From the NCBI RefSeq assembly GCF_964204645.1, contig NC_134031.1, forward strand, positions 744,001 to 808,000: DNA of 64,000 bases, given 5' to 3'. Below the pieces are notes generated by a model. It ran no database searches. It was not told the origin of the DNA and worked only from the letters and a program-made list of their open reading frames with translations. Positions 47,201 through 61,477 of the stretch are shown piece by piece. The DNA comes from Tubulanus polymorphus. Lineage: Eukaryota; Nemertea; Palaeonemertea; Tubulaniformes; Tubulanidae. Every line of letters starts with the position of its first letter. The stretch's first letter is position 1. Made by a program: the position numbers and the translations under genes.

Positions 47201-48754
47201 ACTATGAAAATGAATCTTAAATCTTTACAACAATATCTAGATAAACGTATGTGCATAGATATCTAACTATTACTATATCTCTTCGTGTACAGACTACGAT
47301 TATAACATTTTTGATGTAGCTTGCTTTAAGCATTATACGTCCATGCTTTAAGTCACAGAATAATATCATTTTCAGTGTGTAGCATGTGTGACCATCACAA
47401 CGACAACCTTAAATTTTTTTGAAATCTATAAAAGTTTTTTCAACATAAGAATATTGAATTAACTTTTTTTTGGTGGTGGGAGGGGCGGATTTTTACCTAG
47501 GCGGAATATTTACCGGGTGAATTATTTACCTGTTGCCACAGAAACAACCTCCAAATCGTGCACGAGCTGGTATATCGCAGTTTAATTTTGAAAAGAATCG
47601 AGATTATTTAAGAAGAAGATGTTCTTCTGTCAGAAACAGCTGGCATAAGGCTGGGATGGCAGTTTATCGGGGGGGATGGTGTATCGGGGATGAACCGGGG
47701 ATTACCTACGATAAGAATTTTGGAACTCCCCACCAAAATCTCTCTAGTTTCCTAATGTGTCCATTCTCTATGAGGGCAATTAGCAAATCGCTGAGAAATT
47801 CCAATGAAGTGCTCAGTAATGACGCTATGATTGAGAGGAATAGAATGCGTAGATCCAACTAATTAAACCATTTAGAGACTGAATACATGTATACTAGGGT
47901 CTACATGTCAGTATGTCATTGTACACTTGATAAGTTGTAACCAGGGGTTATTATCGCATTGTTGACTGTCAATTTAGCTCAATAACTCGGTTGTGTGAAG
48001 TTATATTTGCATAGTTGAATAATTAGCGAAAATTCTACACGACTGGAATTCGGGACTCGAACCGTACCGGGTCACGTCAAAAAGTCGTCGTTGTTTTTGT
48101 CCGAGTGTCTTTAAGTGCAGTAGCTCCTCATAAATCATGGACTTAATGTTTCAATTTCTCCGAGCGTGCCTTAAAACTCGTTTTTTCTTCATCGACCCTC
48201 AATTCCGGTTCGCGTTACATAGAAACGCGTGTAAGACTAACGAACGACCGCGAAATATAATGTTTACAATAACTCGTAGATGGCGCATGGGTCGACCAGG
48301 TGTCTACTTTACGCTGATTACTCGTGTCCAAGTAGTTATATCGTTAATTGCAAATGGCATGAAATGAAGTGTATCCAGGGAAACCAATCTCAGCTTGGCT
48401 CACTTAGAACGAGTGGGAATTTGATATGTCTCATTTTTCCGACATTGAAACCACTTGGTTTAGATGTGGCGGTATTTATCAAGCCCTTCACATTTCCAGT
48501 AGCGATCTACATTACGCGCTGGCAAACGGTTTTTAGTGGACATTCTTTATTCAGATTTTAGCTACGTTACAGAGGAGGGTAGGAATCCAGGATTCAGCTG
48601 TAGATGATTATCTAAATATGGGAATTTCATTTGTTTTGCTTCTATGCATACCTAGGATTCATGCAGCCCCAGAAATTACATGGAGTCTTTTTATTCCAGT
48701 AAAGAATTCTCTTCCAAAATTAGTATATAGAAATTTTTGAAATAATGCTCAAAT

Positions 48755-49015
48755 ACCCGTCTTACGCGTCCGGGTTCGAGCCCCTGTTTTACGCGTCCGG
48801 ATTCGAGCCCCTGTTATACGAGTCCGGGTTCGAGCCCTTGTTATATACGAGTCCGGGTTCGAGCCCCTGTTTTACGCGTCCGGGTTCGAACCCCTGTTTT
48901 ACGAGTCCGGGTTCGAGCCCCTGTTTTACGCGCACGGTTTCGAGCCCCTGTTTTACGCGTCTGGTTTCGAGCCCCTGTTTTACGAGTCCGGGTTCGAGTC
49001 CCTGTTTTCCACGAG
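48755..49015 (+). repeat. 27-bp minisatellite with a pol III B-box-like word in each unit
   Basis: About ten copies of CGCGTCCGGGTTCGAGCCCCTGTTTTA. Most units contain GGGTTCGAGCCCC, close to the pol III B-box consensus. The period is a multiple of three, so long open frames appear on both strands. There is no A box at tRNA spacing. Confidence 0.9.
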
Positions 49016-49724
49016 TGAGGATGAAATTGAGCAAGAAATTCTTCGATATTTTTCTCTCTATTGATTCAATGTTTCTGACACGTTTTATTGAAAGGTTGTT
49101 ATCGGTTCGTCTCTGAACCGAGTCGTGCGCGCGTCAGCCGCAGGCGGCGCTGCACCCCGCTGAAGTACCTCCAGTAACTCTCATCCGGCGTCCTGTATCT
49201 GACAACCACCGCCACCATTAACAGCAGACGATAGAAATTACACCGCAAAACACTGCGTCTCCTGTTCATGACATCGAATAGAAACACTGTCTAGAAGACC
49301 GCACCAGCCCTGGGGCCAGACGAGGATGACATTACCAGGGCCAATACGGCCTGGTGCTATAGAGCGTGTCTGATTTGGTTGAGAAATGGTTTAACGACTA
49401 AAAAGCTGTAGCAATGTGTTTATATTAGTTCTTCGCAGACACCGAGACGTGTTGCTGTTTTATCTTAGTTTCGCGTCTCCTGTCGATTGATCGATCGTCT
49501 TAAAACATTTACTGACAAGAACGGGTTGGATAAAGTTTATCTGGTTTAACGCCTTGTCACGTGTTGCGGTCAGTTAATCTGTTTACTGGCTCATCAGATA
49601 GATACTGATGGCAACAATGCATGCATGGTCAGTAGAATGTTGTCAAGTTAGAATTTGACTCGCTGTAGACAGATAACAGATAACCGCGTTTACTGCTGGG
49701 TCTCGAGGCCGTCTGCCATCAGAG

Positions 49725-49947
49725 TCATAGCTTAGATTGAAGACCAGTCTAAGATCATGCTAGTTCCAGAGACAATCTAAAAGCAGTCGTAAGACTTAAG
49801 ATATTTTGGACTGTGCACCAGGCTTCTGGGACCGGTACCATAGTATTAGACATAAGACTAGTCCATGACCATTCTAGTTCTTATAGCCAATCTAACCGTC
49901 TGTGATCAGTCTTGATTGCGACCACATTTTGCTATGGAACTGGGCCC
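49725..49947. mobile_element. Two adjacent MITE copies, GGGCCAGTTCCATAG family
   Basis: The first (about 49725-49820) has AGACCAGTCTAAGATCATGC. The second starts near 49828 with GGGACCGGTACCATAGTATT and ends TTTGCTATGGAACTGGGCCC. The second copy's ends are inverted repeats. Confidence 0.65.
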
Positions 49948-50339
49948 TGGGCTCTGAAATTGAAGGGAGTATCTTCTTTGAGTCCACGGTGAAACAGCAG
50001 ACTGCCGCACTCCAAGTGTCACTACAATCGATGATTAAGAACAATGTACCTTCTTTCAATGCGATCTACAGTTACTGGGAAAATCGCAATTCTGCACAAA
50101 TAGAGAGTTTGAAATTGGGGTAAATTTGATACGATTAATCAAACATTGTTTCAGTGATCAGTTTATTTACCGAACAATGACTGAGACTAGCGCTGCGGCG
50201 CAGATAATAAATAATAAACAGCAGCTGAATTCTGTCACGTCACATCGACAATCATTATTACTGAACACGATTTAACCAGAAATTGAGAACAAAGTCAATA
50301 TTTATAGAGAAGAATAAGATTCCAACCAGTTTTAGTCGG

Positions 50340-50620
50340 TGTGCCGGGTCGGTAACACAGTCCCGGTCTATTCAGGGTCGGTGCTACAGCTGAGAGATAG
50401 GCCCGGTCTATTCAGGGTTGGCCCAGAGCTGGGAGATAGGCCCGGTCTATTCAGGGTTGGCCCAGAGCTGACTGAGAGCCATAGGCCCGGTCTATTCAGG
50501 GTCGGTGCTACAGCTGAGAGATAGGCCCGGTCTATTCAGGGTTGGCCCAGAGCTGGGAGATAGGCCCGGTCTATTCATGGGTTGTCTTAAAGCTGAGAGA
50601 TAGGCCCGGTCTATTGAAAA
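50340..50620 (+). repeat. About 39-bp minisatellite (AGATAGGCCCGGTCTATTCA)
   Basis: About seven copies of GAGATAGGCCCGGTCTATTC, AGGGTTGGCCCAGAGCTGG, with variants at the 3' half (GTCGGTGCTACAGCTGA). No coding role is apparent. Confidence 0.85.
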
Positions 50621-51299
50621 GGTTTGATTCCTTTTTTCTCGACCGCAGTCTAACTGGCGCCACGCTATTCCGTGCCGTTATACATCAAACGTCTCTGGGG
50701 CTCCGTTTTTACGAGAAAACGTTGTTTTTACTAAATCGGTTTTTATCGATAAATTTCAGCGGTTTTATCGGCTCAATAGTAAACGGTCGATTGAACCGAA
50801 CACTCGGAGTACTTTTAGCAAACCATGCAGTGTGTGTAAACCGGTCCACGATATGGTTTTCAGCATTTCATTTAGATACTCAAAACCTCCTTACGCCGGA
50901 CAGTAACACGATATGAACAACCTCCATTGACATCAATAAGTGAGCACCAACCCCATTAATATACTGACAGACAGAGACAGAGAGAGAAAGAGAGAGGGAG
51001 AGAGAGAGGAGAGTTAGCGCGACATTGTGGGTACTGTAAACTTGTACGTACAACCAAGCGCAATGTCACGAATCTATGACATCCTGCGCTGTTTTATTGA
51101 CAGCTCTGATAATTATCTCATCGCTAACATCACCGCTGCTGCTGCTGCTGCTGCTTCCCCGTGTTTCAAAAGAGAAAAATAACTAACTTCGATAAATTCG
51201 AATCCGTCGACGACAACGAGATTTCACTCTTTGAAGTTGTTTAAGTGGAAATTGTTCTAGAATCAGCGATGAATGTGATGTGAAAACAAACTCACTATA

Positions 51300-51630
<331 letters not shown>

Positions 51631-52199
51631 ATTGTCAAGGACTCTTGATGTTTTGACTTGTTTTGCCTCGAGTAGAATCTGAACTGAACCGTCAAACACG
51701 TTTGAAATCTATACACGATTAAAGGGACGCTTTAGGGCAACCGACAAATTCCCATAAATCCTACATCAAACAGTTTTACATCTGAACAACTTTCATATCA
51801 ATAGACATTTTCACTGGTCGTTCGTGGACTCATCCTTAATAGAACCCTAATCCATCCGACAGTAAGAGAGCGAGTGAGGCATATCTGTGCGCTATAAAAT
51901 GATGGTGGAAATCAGATTATTGTTGGTGTATATTCATTCGATTTGTGCCCGTCTCTTTCCGTCAGCAAATAACATTCAGCAGACCGACCACGGTTCTGGC
52001 GGAGAGTGAGACTTACTGGATAAAATCAAGGATGGACGGCAATATATACAACACCATGCGGAATATGTCAAAATAATGGTTTCTTTAGAAAGAATCCGCC
52101 GCGCTTTTTTTCTGTCATGAATACGATCGGAATGTAATCTGGCCAGGGGAGGTGGTTCAAGAATATCTGGAAAGGCTGATACAACTACCACAGCTATAT

Positions 52200-52480
52200 A
52201 TATCCTCATACAGCGATATCCAGCACCCAGTTCCACAATCCAGCACCCAGTTCCACATACCACCCAGTTCTACAGTTCAGGACCCAGTTCCACAGTTCTG
52301 AACCCAGTCCCACAGTTCTGGATCTAGTTTTACAGTTCAGGACTCATCTCGATAGTTCAGGCTCCAATTCCACAGTTCTGGACCCAGTTCCACAGTTCAG
52401 GCCCCAATTCCACAGTTCTGGACCCAGCTCCACAGGATCCAGGTCCACAGTTCACGATCCAGGTCCACAGTTCTTGGTCT
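52200..52480 (+). repeat. GACCCAGTTCCACAGTTCTG minisatellite
   Basis: About a dozen diverged copies of a 21-25-bp unit containing CAGTTCCACAGTTC. The unit matches the CAGTTCCACAG end of the dispersed inverted-repeat elements. Confidence 0.8.
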
Positions 52481-53039
52481 TGGTCAATATGTAACTCTAT
52501 CAGGTAATTGCAAAGTGAACTAATTGGTCTCCAGAGTCCCACTAAACTGACAACTGTGGAACTGAGTCGTGATCTTGACGACGAGTTTATTCTGATATTC
52601 TGTGATCGTCTATCGTGCTCCGATAAGTTCTCTATATGTCAGTTATTTGGATCTTCAATCACAGACGATGTTGTATAATCCACACCCGTTTCAGGTAAAC
52701 CCACTGATTTATAGAAGTAGTGACTGCAGTAAGTCCGACTAGCACCTGAATTAATCACATCTTCATTCTGATGTGTGGCTGGAACAGTAACCGTGCTGCT
52801 GGTTCTACCGCTCCTCACTGATATTACTCAAATCGATCAGATACGGTCAGAAAGGTCACGATTCTCTGAATTCCTGTTTACATCAATGATTTATTATTCA
52901 AAATAGAGAATATTCTCAATCAAACACACGCAGGGAGAAGGTTCTATTGGAAATTCGAATATTTGTGTTTTTCAAGCGCTAGAATGTGATCGAAATTATC
53001 AATGATATCAGTCAACACTTCAATCCTCACAGTCGCACA

Positions 53040-53755
53040 GTCGCCACCTCCCCCTCTCTGTGGCTGTACAGATCACCCCCTCTCCCTCTCTGTCGCTGTA
53101 TAGATCACCCCCCTCTCTGTCGCTGTATAGATCACTCCCTCCCCTCCAGTCGCTGTATAGCTCACCCCCTCTCCCCTCCAGTCGCTGTATAGACCACCCC
53201 CTCTCCCCTCCAGTCGCTGTATAGACCACCCCCTCTCCTCTCCAGTCACTGTATAGATCACCCCCCTCCCCTTCAATCGCTGTATAGATCACCCCTCCCC
53301 TCCAGTCGCTGTATAGATCACCCCTCCCCTCCAGTCGCTGTATAGATCACCCCCTCCCCTTCAATCGCTGTATAGATCACCTCTCCCCTCCAGTCACTGT
53401 ATAGATCACCCCTCCCCTCCAGTCGCTGTATAGATCACCCCCTCCCCTCCAGTCGCTGTATCTAACCCCCTCTCCCCTCCAGTCGCTGTATAGATCACCC
53501 CCTCTCCCCACCAGTCACTGTATAGATCACCCCCTCTCCCCTCCAGTCACTGTATAGATCACCTCCTCCCCTCCAGTCGCTGTATAGATCACCCCCTCCC
53601 CTCCAGTCGCTGTATCTAACCCCCTCTCCCCTCCAGTCGCTGTATAGATCACCCCCTCTCCCCTCCAGTCACTGTATAGATCACCCCCTCTCCCCTCCAG
53701 TCACTGTATAGATCACCCCCTCCCCTCCAGTCGCTGTATAGATCACCCCCTCCCC
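53040..53755 (+). repeat. 30-bp minisatellite CTCCAGTCGCTGTATAGATCACCCCCTCCC
   Basis: Over 20 copies with small changes (TCGCTG/TCACTG; GATCACC/GACCACC/TCTAACC). The start of the array uses a shorter unit with CTCTCTGTCGCTGTA. It creates spurious frames on both strands. Confidence 0.92.
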
Positions 53756-55764
53756 TCCTCGGTTACTGATGCCTCTGTAAATTGTAGTTTGTCACGCGAA
53801 TTTGTTTTACAATCTGTCGATATTAAAACGATAAAACTGGCGCATTTTTGTCATAGTTGAAACATCGCGACGCTGTTTATCTCTTGGAGTAATCATCTGA
53901 ATGACAGTCTCCAAGCTTTCTCTCTGTAACCGCCTCCAGTCGCCGTGAAGATCGAAATGGGAGTTATACCGCCGGATTGTCACGTGACTCATGATGGTAC
54001 GATGGATCGGTCACGTGATCGATAGGAAGACAGATTGTCTACGTGACTGATGAGAAGTTATGGGGTAATTTTGGTAATTGGATTTCTCGAAATATTTTTG
54101 CAATGGAAAATATTCGATCAAACCGGCGTAATGAATTCGACGTAAACGTTTTCACCCATCCACCGACCTGCGGAGTGATACTAGGGTGGCTCCTGTATTT
54201 CGATGAAGGCCGGAGCAGGTTAATTCCTAATGAGCGAATCTGCGACGGCTGCCGGTGCGGTCAGTACCCCTAACTCCACCGCGCAGCCTTTCAGATGTAG
54301 ACTTGCAGATAATTCGATGATGGGCAGTTACACTTCCGGTGGTTACCGGTGGTCATTATCGCGCAGTAACGGCGTCAGCTTACGCGGTCAGTGTATTGTG
54401 TGATAGGACACGTTTTATCACCGCGTTAGTGTCTAACAAACCTCGATTGAACGGAAATAAGATAAAGATTATCCGTGACTCGTAAAGAATTGCTCGCCAG
54501 ACATAGATAGAAAAACGACACCGACATAAACGGCGTATTTCACAGGAAATTAGCTGCAGTCTGAATGAGTCAAGATTCAGGGTCAAACAGCCCGTTAACA
54601 CAACGTAAATTCACACGAACAACGGCTTTTTTATTATCGATAGCCATTGAAAAGGTTACGATAAAATTCTCACTCTGTCGGTCATACGGCCATTGATGGG
54701 ACTGTAAACTCATTATCACGAGTGATTTGCGGGCGGCATTAGTGAGGGTTCTTAAATGTCGAGAATATATCTTACATTCAGCATCCACTTGCTTGGAGTG
54801 CAATACAGTCAATCCTGTTTAACTTAGCAAAATAGGAACCGACAGAATTGTTTCAAGTTAAGAACAGAAAAGAGAAAAGATCAGAAAATATATGAGGAAT
54901 GTCAGATTTCTAGGATTTGTCATGTTAGCCATGCTTGAGTAAGAATTGAAAGTGAACTGTTTTCAACTGTAAACCTCATAATTCAGATCTATGGAACTGG
55001 CCCATGAAAAGCTTGAAATCCTTATTCATTCATGGAGTTTACTTATATGCAAATGGCCTTGTGATGTCAATCAATGGCGCGCTATTGGTTCTGGTATTGG
55101 TGGGTTCGAGTCCATGTATGCTTTCAGGATGATTACTGCGTTCGAATCCCGGTTACGATTGAATTTACAACACGTTTTCTTTTCTATTGTAATCTATGCC
55201 TCGGTGGCCGTTTCTGATGGCAGTCGTGTGGTGTTCGCGATAGATTTCCACTATATAATCCCGTCGTCATCAGTAAGAATGCTAAGCCTCAGTCAAGGTT
55301 TTCGCTTGACGTCCACTTGACAGCTATTCGTAATTACCAACTTATGATACTTAAGAGTAATTCCATCAAGTGGGTATAAAGTCGATGATAGCAATGGCCC
55401 TGACTAGCGGCTAATAGCATTGTATTATAGGATAGGTCTATTCTAATCACTGCATTAGAAAAGGCGAAGGAACAAGGTACTAACAACCCTACGAAGACAA
55501 TAAGCTTTTCAGCACTGTTCTTTTACAGGAAGTTTCTGAAAAAGATGAAAAAAATCAAATGTATATTTTCAGCATTTTTGCATTTTCTGCTAAAATCTAT
55601 ATTTGATGGTTCTATCTAAGAATTCACCAGTGCAAGCGTCAATTAGAGAGTCTTATTCATCCCCGACATTGCCCTATAGCTGCCGCGCTTACATCGCCTT
55701 CACAGTTGAAATAGGGAGAAACCGTTTAAACGCCAGAAAAAAACAATTTTCGATTCGCTCGGTG

Positions 55765-55796
<32 letters not shown>

Positions 55797-56659
55797 GGTG
55801 CTGGGGCAGAGAATATTAGACTCTATAGAGTTAAAACTAGCTGTAAAAATGAATGGAAATTCCTATCGGTTGAAATTCCTTTACAATAGAATACAGACCC
55901 GTTACGAGTACTAGAGAATGAGGGAGAGAGAGAGTGGAGTTTGAGAGAGAGAGGGAGAGAGAGTGGAGTTTGAGAGGGAAAAACTGAAAGATAACACAGA
56001 TGTTTGAAATCAAATACGTTCACTTCGCGTCGTATTTAACGTTGAATATTTTATGCCGTTACTTTCAAATCGAATTTCCTTATTTCCGATAACGAATTAG
56101 AATTCGATTTCGTTTGAAAACCCAATCACTTAATGGCTGAGAAATAAAAAAGAAGCTTAGAGTGGGTAGGTGAAACCTCACTTTTACTGTTTGTGATTTT
56201 ATGGGTGATGTACACTATTTTGGTTAAATATAGTTCCTTATGGATGAAGAATAGAATTTTTAAAGATGTTTTATATTTTCAGAATGTTTGTGTATATACA
56301 TGTATATATGATGAGCTCAATGATCACTTTATATTCTGTATTGATTAACAATCAATCGATGATTTTGATCGGGCAATTTACAGCGTGTAAATTGAGGTCG
56401 ATGCTATCAGCTCGAGTTGATCTGATCTCGAACACATCTCCCATTGATCTACACGACGAACTAAACGGTATTTCCCGGTCTTGTTTCAGTTAGAGCACCG
56501 AGAAATGAGACGAAAACCTCTTCGATTTGAATTATTTGTTTCGCTGTATAGTTTGCTTCGTTTTATGATCACGACTGAGCTCACGTGATCCTTCTAAAAA
56601 CTGCCTCTTTACGAGTCCATGAAACCAAACCAACAAAACAGCAAGATATTTTTAATCAC

Positions 56660-56940
56660 TATTCAGTTCCGCAGTTGGAACCTCGAGTAAACTCTGAACT
56701 CAGGATCCAATTCCGCAGTTGGAACTTCGAGTTAACTCTGAACTCAGGATCCAGTTCCGCAGTTGGAACTTCCAGTTAACTCTGAACTCCGGATCCAGTT
56801 GCACAGTTGTGAGTTAGAGTTAACTCTGAACTCAGGATCCAGTTCCGCAGTTGGAACTTCGAGTTAACTCTGAACTCCGGATCCAGTTGCACAGTTGTGA
56901 GTTAGTGCTGTGAACTCAGGTTCCAGTTGCACAGTTTGCA
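56660..56940 (+). repeat. 44-bp minisatellite GGATCCAGTTCCGCAGTTGG
   Basis: About six copies of GGATCCAGTTCCGCAGTTGG, AACTTCGAGTTAACTCTGAACTCA. Two copies carry GTTGCACAGTTGTGAGTTAG, the same words as the palindromic MITE at 29188-29293, which ties the array to that element. Confidence 0.88.
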
Positions 56941-57884
56941 ATGAGAGTGAACTCTCAAAATCGTTTTATTTTCAAGGTTTTTACTGTGCTGTGATCAGAA
57001 CTCAGAACTCTATAGACCTGGGTCCAACTGACGTTTCGGGCATCTTCAGAATATCTATTTGAAACAGTCTGATGCGAAGATACTGAGTTTTTTTTTCTCT
57101 TAGCATCTTAGAACACTAAATTCCCTCTTTCTGGTAATTCCTTGGTCGCCAGAGTAGCATTATCTCTCGGATCTAGTAATCGGTTTAGAAACAACCATTA
57201 ACTTCCTCTACTGAAAATCAACTTAGAACCGGGAATTGAAAATGAAAAAAAAAAACACCGCGCTGTTTCAATCCCCCCATTCAATACGATCTAATTTCAC
57301 TCGAATTTTAAAATTAACTTTTTATCGCCTCAGTGAATGAAACATTGCGTCCTTCTTTCTCCGGCGTCTCTCTATTTTGTCTCACTCCACACGCGTGCGC
57401 GCGGTAACTCTTCACGGCGACGTCTCCTGTTGAAAAGGGAATTGAATTAAAACATGTGAAAGTAATCGAAGCCGGCGCCGGGGCAGGTGCGCGCAGGTGC
57501 GCTTCGCTAATTAGTGAGTAGTAAGATTGTGTTTTAAGGAGGCCTGCTACTGCTACGAAGAATCCTGTGAAGATTGTCTCTTTCTAACGGTAAATGTCTA
57601 TAATACGCCTACACTGAGTATCATCACTGATTTTATGATCTAATAAAATATAATATAATGATAAGAATTATGAGTCCGAAAAGAGACATAAAAACAATCA
57701 GCTCTTCTTTGGGCATCTTTATGTCGTCCATTAGTGATTGTATTTCTGTGTATAAAACTTAATGCAACTCGAAACTAGAATAAGAAGTTCTTACACTTAT
57801 ATTCTTAGCTCATTCAACGAATGAAAAAAAAAACCATATATTTCAATGGCTAATTAAAAAATAAGAAAACGTTACCGGAGTATG

Positions 57885-57975
57885 TATCGCGTGAAAGGTC
57901 GGGTTGGATTCGATCCCGGCAGCACCACGAGTGAAATAGGGACTGCCTAACTCACTGGGCCAACCTGACAAGTTG
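57885..57975 (-). mobile_element. tRNA-derived SINE head
   Basis: On the minus strand TTGGCCCAGTGAGTTAGGCA (A-box-like) is followed by CCGGGATCGAATCCAACCCG (B-box). Spacing is longer than in a tRNA without an intron, so a SINE remnant is preferred over a tRNA gene. Confidence 0.45.
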
Positions 57976-59688
57976 ATAGCGTCGTTCATGACTGAACCTG
58001 GTGAACGAACCTTGCGAATTCATGATGACGTCAAATTAGGGTAGACCTCTGACGTCATTAAACGTATGCGTTGTACTGAATATGATTTTGAACTACTTCA
58101 TTTAGTAAAGTCCCAAGGCGTATCTATGTATTATAAAGATATATATTCGATATTCTATAAAGTCTAGAGAGTTAGTATTTATAGGAATTGACCAGACATT
58201 TCCAGGGTTCAATAATCTATCACTTCCGCCAAAATGGTGACCTGTTCTCTCTCTAGGAGGGCGGGATTGAGTCGATCGTTTTAAACCACGAGGATCAGTT
58301 TTTGTTCGATAAATGATAAAATGTCATCGCATTTCAGCCGCATCAGACTCTTATCCGTTTAAACCACCGACTTATTTTCAGAGGGATTATAGCTTGTACC
58401 GGGGTGTATTGTCAGTTGTCGGGCGCTCAGGAGACGAGTCGGATGGAGTTTGGAGTGCTCCAATGATGTAGATACGGTAGTTCTGTGTAGTATGTGCACT
58501 GAACGCATCTCCCGCGCTCCTCGCTAGCTAGCTCTCTCTCTCTCGCTTCGTGTCCGGGTTCTGAGAGTGCGTGTGCAGCCAATACAACTCACTGATCATT
58601 CTTCACGTTCTCATACTAACTACACCGTGTTCGCGTTCGCATAGGTAGGAAAACTTACCTCATTCTTACCTCATCGAGGATAAGCGTTTATTCTGTTGAT
58701 GTTACAATTAATTGTTCATACACTTGGATTAACTACCGTATTTGTATCGCTTGATTGGATTATAATCGTCGGATACTTATCAGTCTTATCAGTTACTTAT
58801 CACCTGCACGTAAAAACGGAGTTAATATCAATTGCGATAGATGTGATAGCGTTAATGAATATCATTTAGTTTTATACGGTGAAACTTGAGAGTTTAAGTC
58901 GAGTTTTAGTTGTGACGATGATGATCGTTATTGCGTCGACGACTTTAATTTAGTAAATCGAATTAGAAATTTACAAATAGAGACGACTTCAGTATTTGAC
59001 AAATTATCCGTCTGTTCGACTGTAGTTTAATCTCATTCGTAGGTAGGATAGGATGATGATACATGTGTATTTTAAAGTTGATTTCTTCCTTTTATACAAA
59101 TATTCGATCAGTGTTTGTGGTTAGGATGAAGAATCAGATGATTCTTTCGGCTCATTTCACTTTTTCATTATCGAGTATATTGTAGTGAGTCGATGTGTGG
59201 TGTGTATTCTATTTCTATAAGTCGCGGGTTTGACAGTTGTATTCAACTGTCTCACCGAGCCGGGTCCCATTCTTCCAGTCTTCGCCCCGGCGTGTCTCTG
59301 AATTATTACCCGCATTCACAGTTTATCGCTTTGACATTTCTAATTTAAATATTCAACATCAATTAAAATTTGTTCCACTTGTCGTTCACGCGTCGCGGAT
59401 TAGCTGAAAATTGAATTCCTAGTGCGAAGCAGAATTTCTAATCCTATTTGCCGTTGATAGATTCTATTGTCGGCAGGTAACAGATATAGAAAGAAAAATG
59501 AATGATAAAAACCTGCGCTTAATCTGATATATGGAGGCAGTAACGTATTAGTAGAATAATAGTCCGCGCATTGGCGTGCAGAATTTATAGATAATCAGAT
59601 TAAGATCCACTTAAAGAAATCAAAAAGAATTCATTTATCAAGAATTGTAATCATGAATTTAGAATACACAACGTTACGGGCTCTCTCT

Positions 59689-59689
<1 letters not shown>

Positions 59690-59743
<54 letters not shown>

Positions 59744-59750
59744 TCTCCAG
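59690..59750 (+). repeat. CT microsatellite
   Basis: A (CT)n tract with one CCCCCC interruption near its start and one CACT interruption near its end. Confidence 0.9.
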
Positions 59751-59879
59751 AGAATCATCAGGTGTTTTTTTTAAATTTTCTATTAAGAAGTATTAACAGG
59801 ATAGTAGACTAACTGACTGATGCTTTCCCTCTCGTTGTTTATACATAGATTCATAGAAATCACATCTTGTTTATTTTAA

Positions 59880-59990
59880 CAAGCAGATTTTGAAGGCAGT
59901 AAAATTGGGATATTTTGAAGGCAGTGGATTGGGATATTTTGAAGGCAGTGGATTGGGATATTTTGAAGGCAGTGGACTGGGATCTGGGAT
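59880..59990 (+). repeat. 24-bp repeat GATATTTTGAAGGCAGTGGATTGG
   Basis: Four near-identical copies of a 24-bp unit; the first is slightly diverged (GATTTTGAAGGCAGTAAAAT). No coding role is seen. Confidence 0.85.
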
Positions 59991-61477
59991 AATTTCCGCA
60001 GTCTGTCAAATAAAAACCCACCACATTTGATGAAATATCCCATTTATTTTCTAACCATTTCGAACGAGATTTTGTAATTACCAGATCTACAATAAAGCCC
60101 CGCGCAACTATACACGCAACGCGAAACTCGATGTTTCGAACTGAATTGTAAATAGATAACTATTAAATTGTAATTAACTAATTTAACATTGATCCCAGTT
60201 TTATACAAGACGCAATCATGTAACGGTTTAGATTTGTTTAGTAAACACGTTACACACACTACCAGCAGCAGCAGCATCACGTAGTTATAGGTTTGGTATG
60301 TGAGCTAGGATCGAGAGAGGGAGAGAGAGGATGGGTGTGTTGATGTTGTATCTTGAGTATTACGTGTATAGGTAAATACCATACCACAATACATACACTT
60401 TATACCAATAACCACCGCTATCCCTGCCGTACTGGTTCAGCTCTTCTTATACCCCGAATAACCCGGATATCTCAACAGCCAAAACCCACTTATCGAACTC
60501 AATCGCTGGATATCAACGGCTTTTTTCTGGTAAAGATGTTAATTGCCACTTAAGCATATTATGAAATGAATGCATGATATATTTCATACATCAATTTCAC
60601 AGTTTTTTTGTTGGTTGGATCTCAATTTACTCTACTATGGATCCTTCAAGCACTGAATAACTCGTAATATTTTTCTAGCGCAAGCAGCTGGCTTATTCTC
60701 TTTTGGAAAATCAATCGATTGACAGCTATTTCTACGATGCATATTGATAATTCTTTTAGAAATTGAAAAAATTAAAGTACATAATAATATTCTGAGATAT
60801 CATAATAGCTAATTAACCAGTCCCAGGATTTCATATATAACAAATGATAATTGAGGATATGATGATCATTGTCGGATTTATTTAGATACTACATGTATGT
60901 ACAGCACATAATTCGTGAAATATGTTAGCAACATGATGAATTTCAAAGTGCATTGCTAGTAACTTATACACGTCAGGTAGTCATTACTGGTTACAGTGGC
61001 TTTAGGAGGCAATAAACCATATACTCAATCGTTCCTTAAATACTGCTTAGATTGATAATAGAATCTATTATTTACCGAGATGGTGATAAGACCGAATTCT
61101 GACGTTTGTCGTGTGATAAGTTTCTGATAAGACTAATTTGAAATTCGTACAGTGTCTAAGCGAAGGAGTAGCGAAGTTGCGCAATGAGGATTGTGTCGGA
61201 TTTCAGGACGGTATTAACCGGATAGATTGAAGCGCAGACTGTTTGTGTCTGTGTAAAATACATCGGAAATATAACTGATTAATCATTATATGATGGATAT
61301 CACGTAACGTCGTGTAATCAGTGGAAGACATCGAGTATCGGATGAAAATGTCAAAACAGCGTTGAGACACTAAAATGACAGTCCTCCTAAAATTGTAGTG
61401 ATTTCACATACGCTGAAATGCTGGTAGAGTTACAGTGATCGAAGCCGCAGTTCGGGCTGTCTGAGAAAAAATCGTGA

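Noticed and set aside
50542-50916. 124-codon frame
   Set aside because: It begins inside a minisatellite, and the rest shows no conserved motif.
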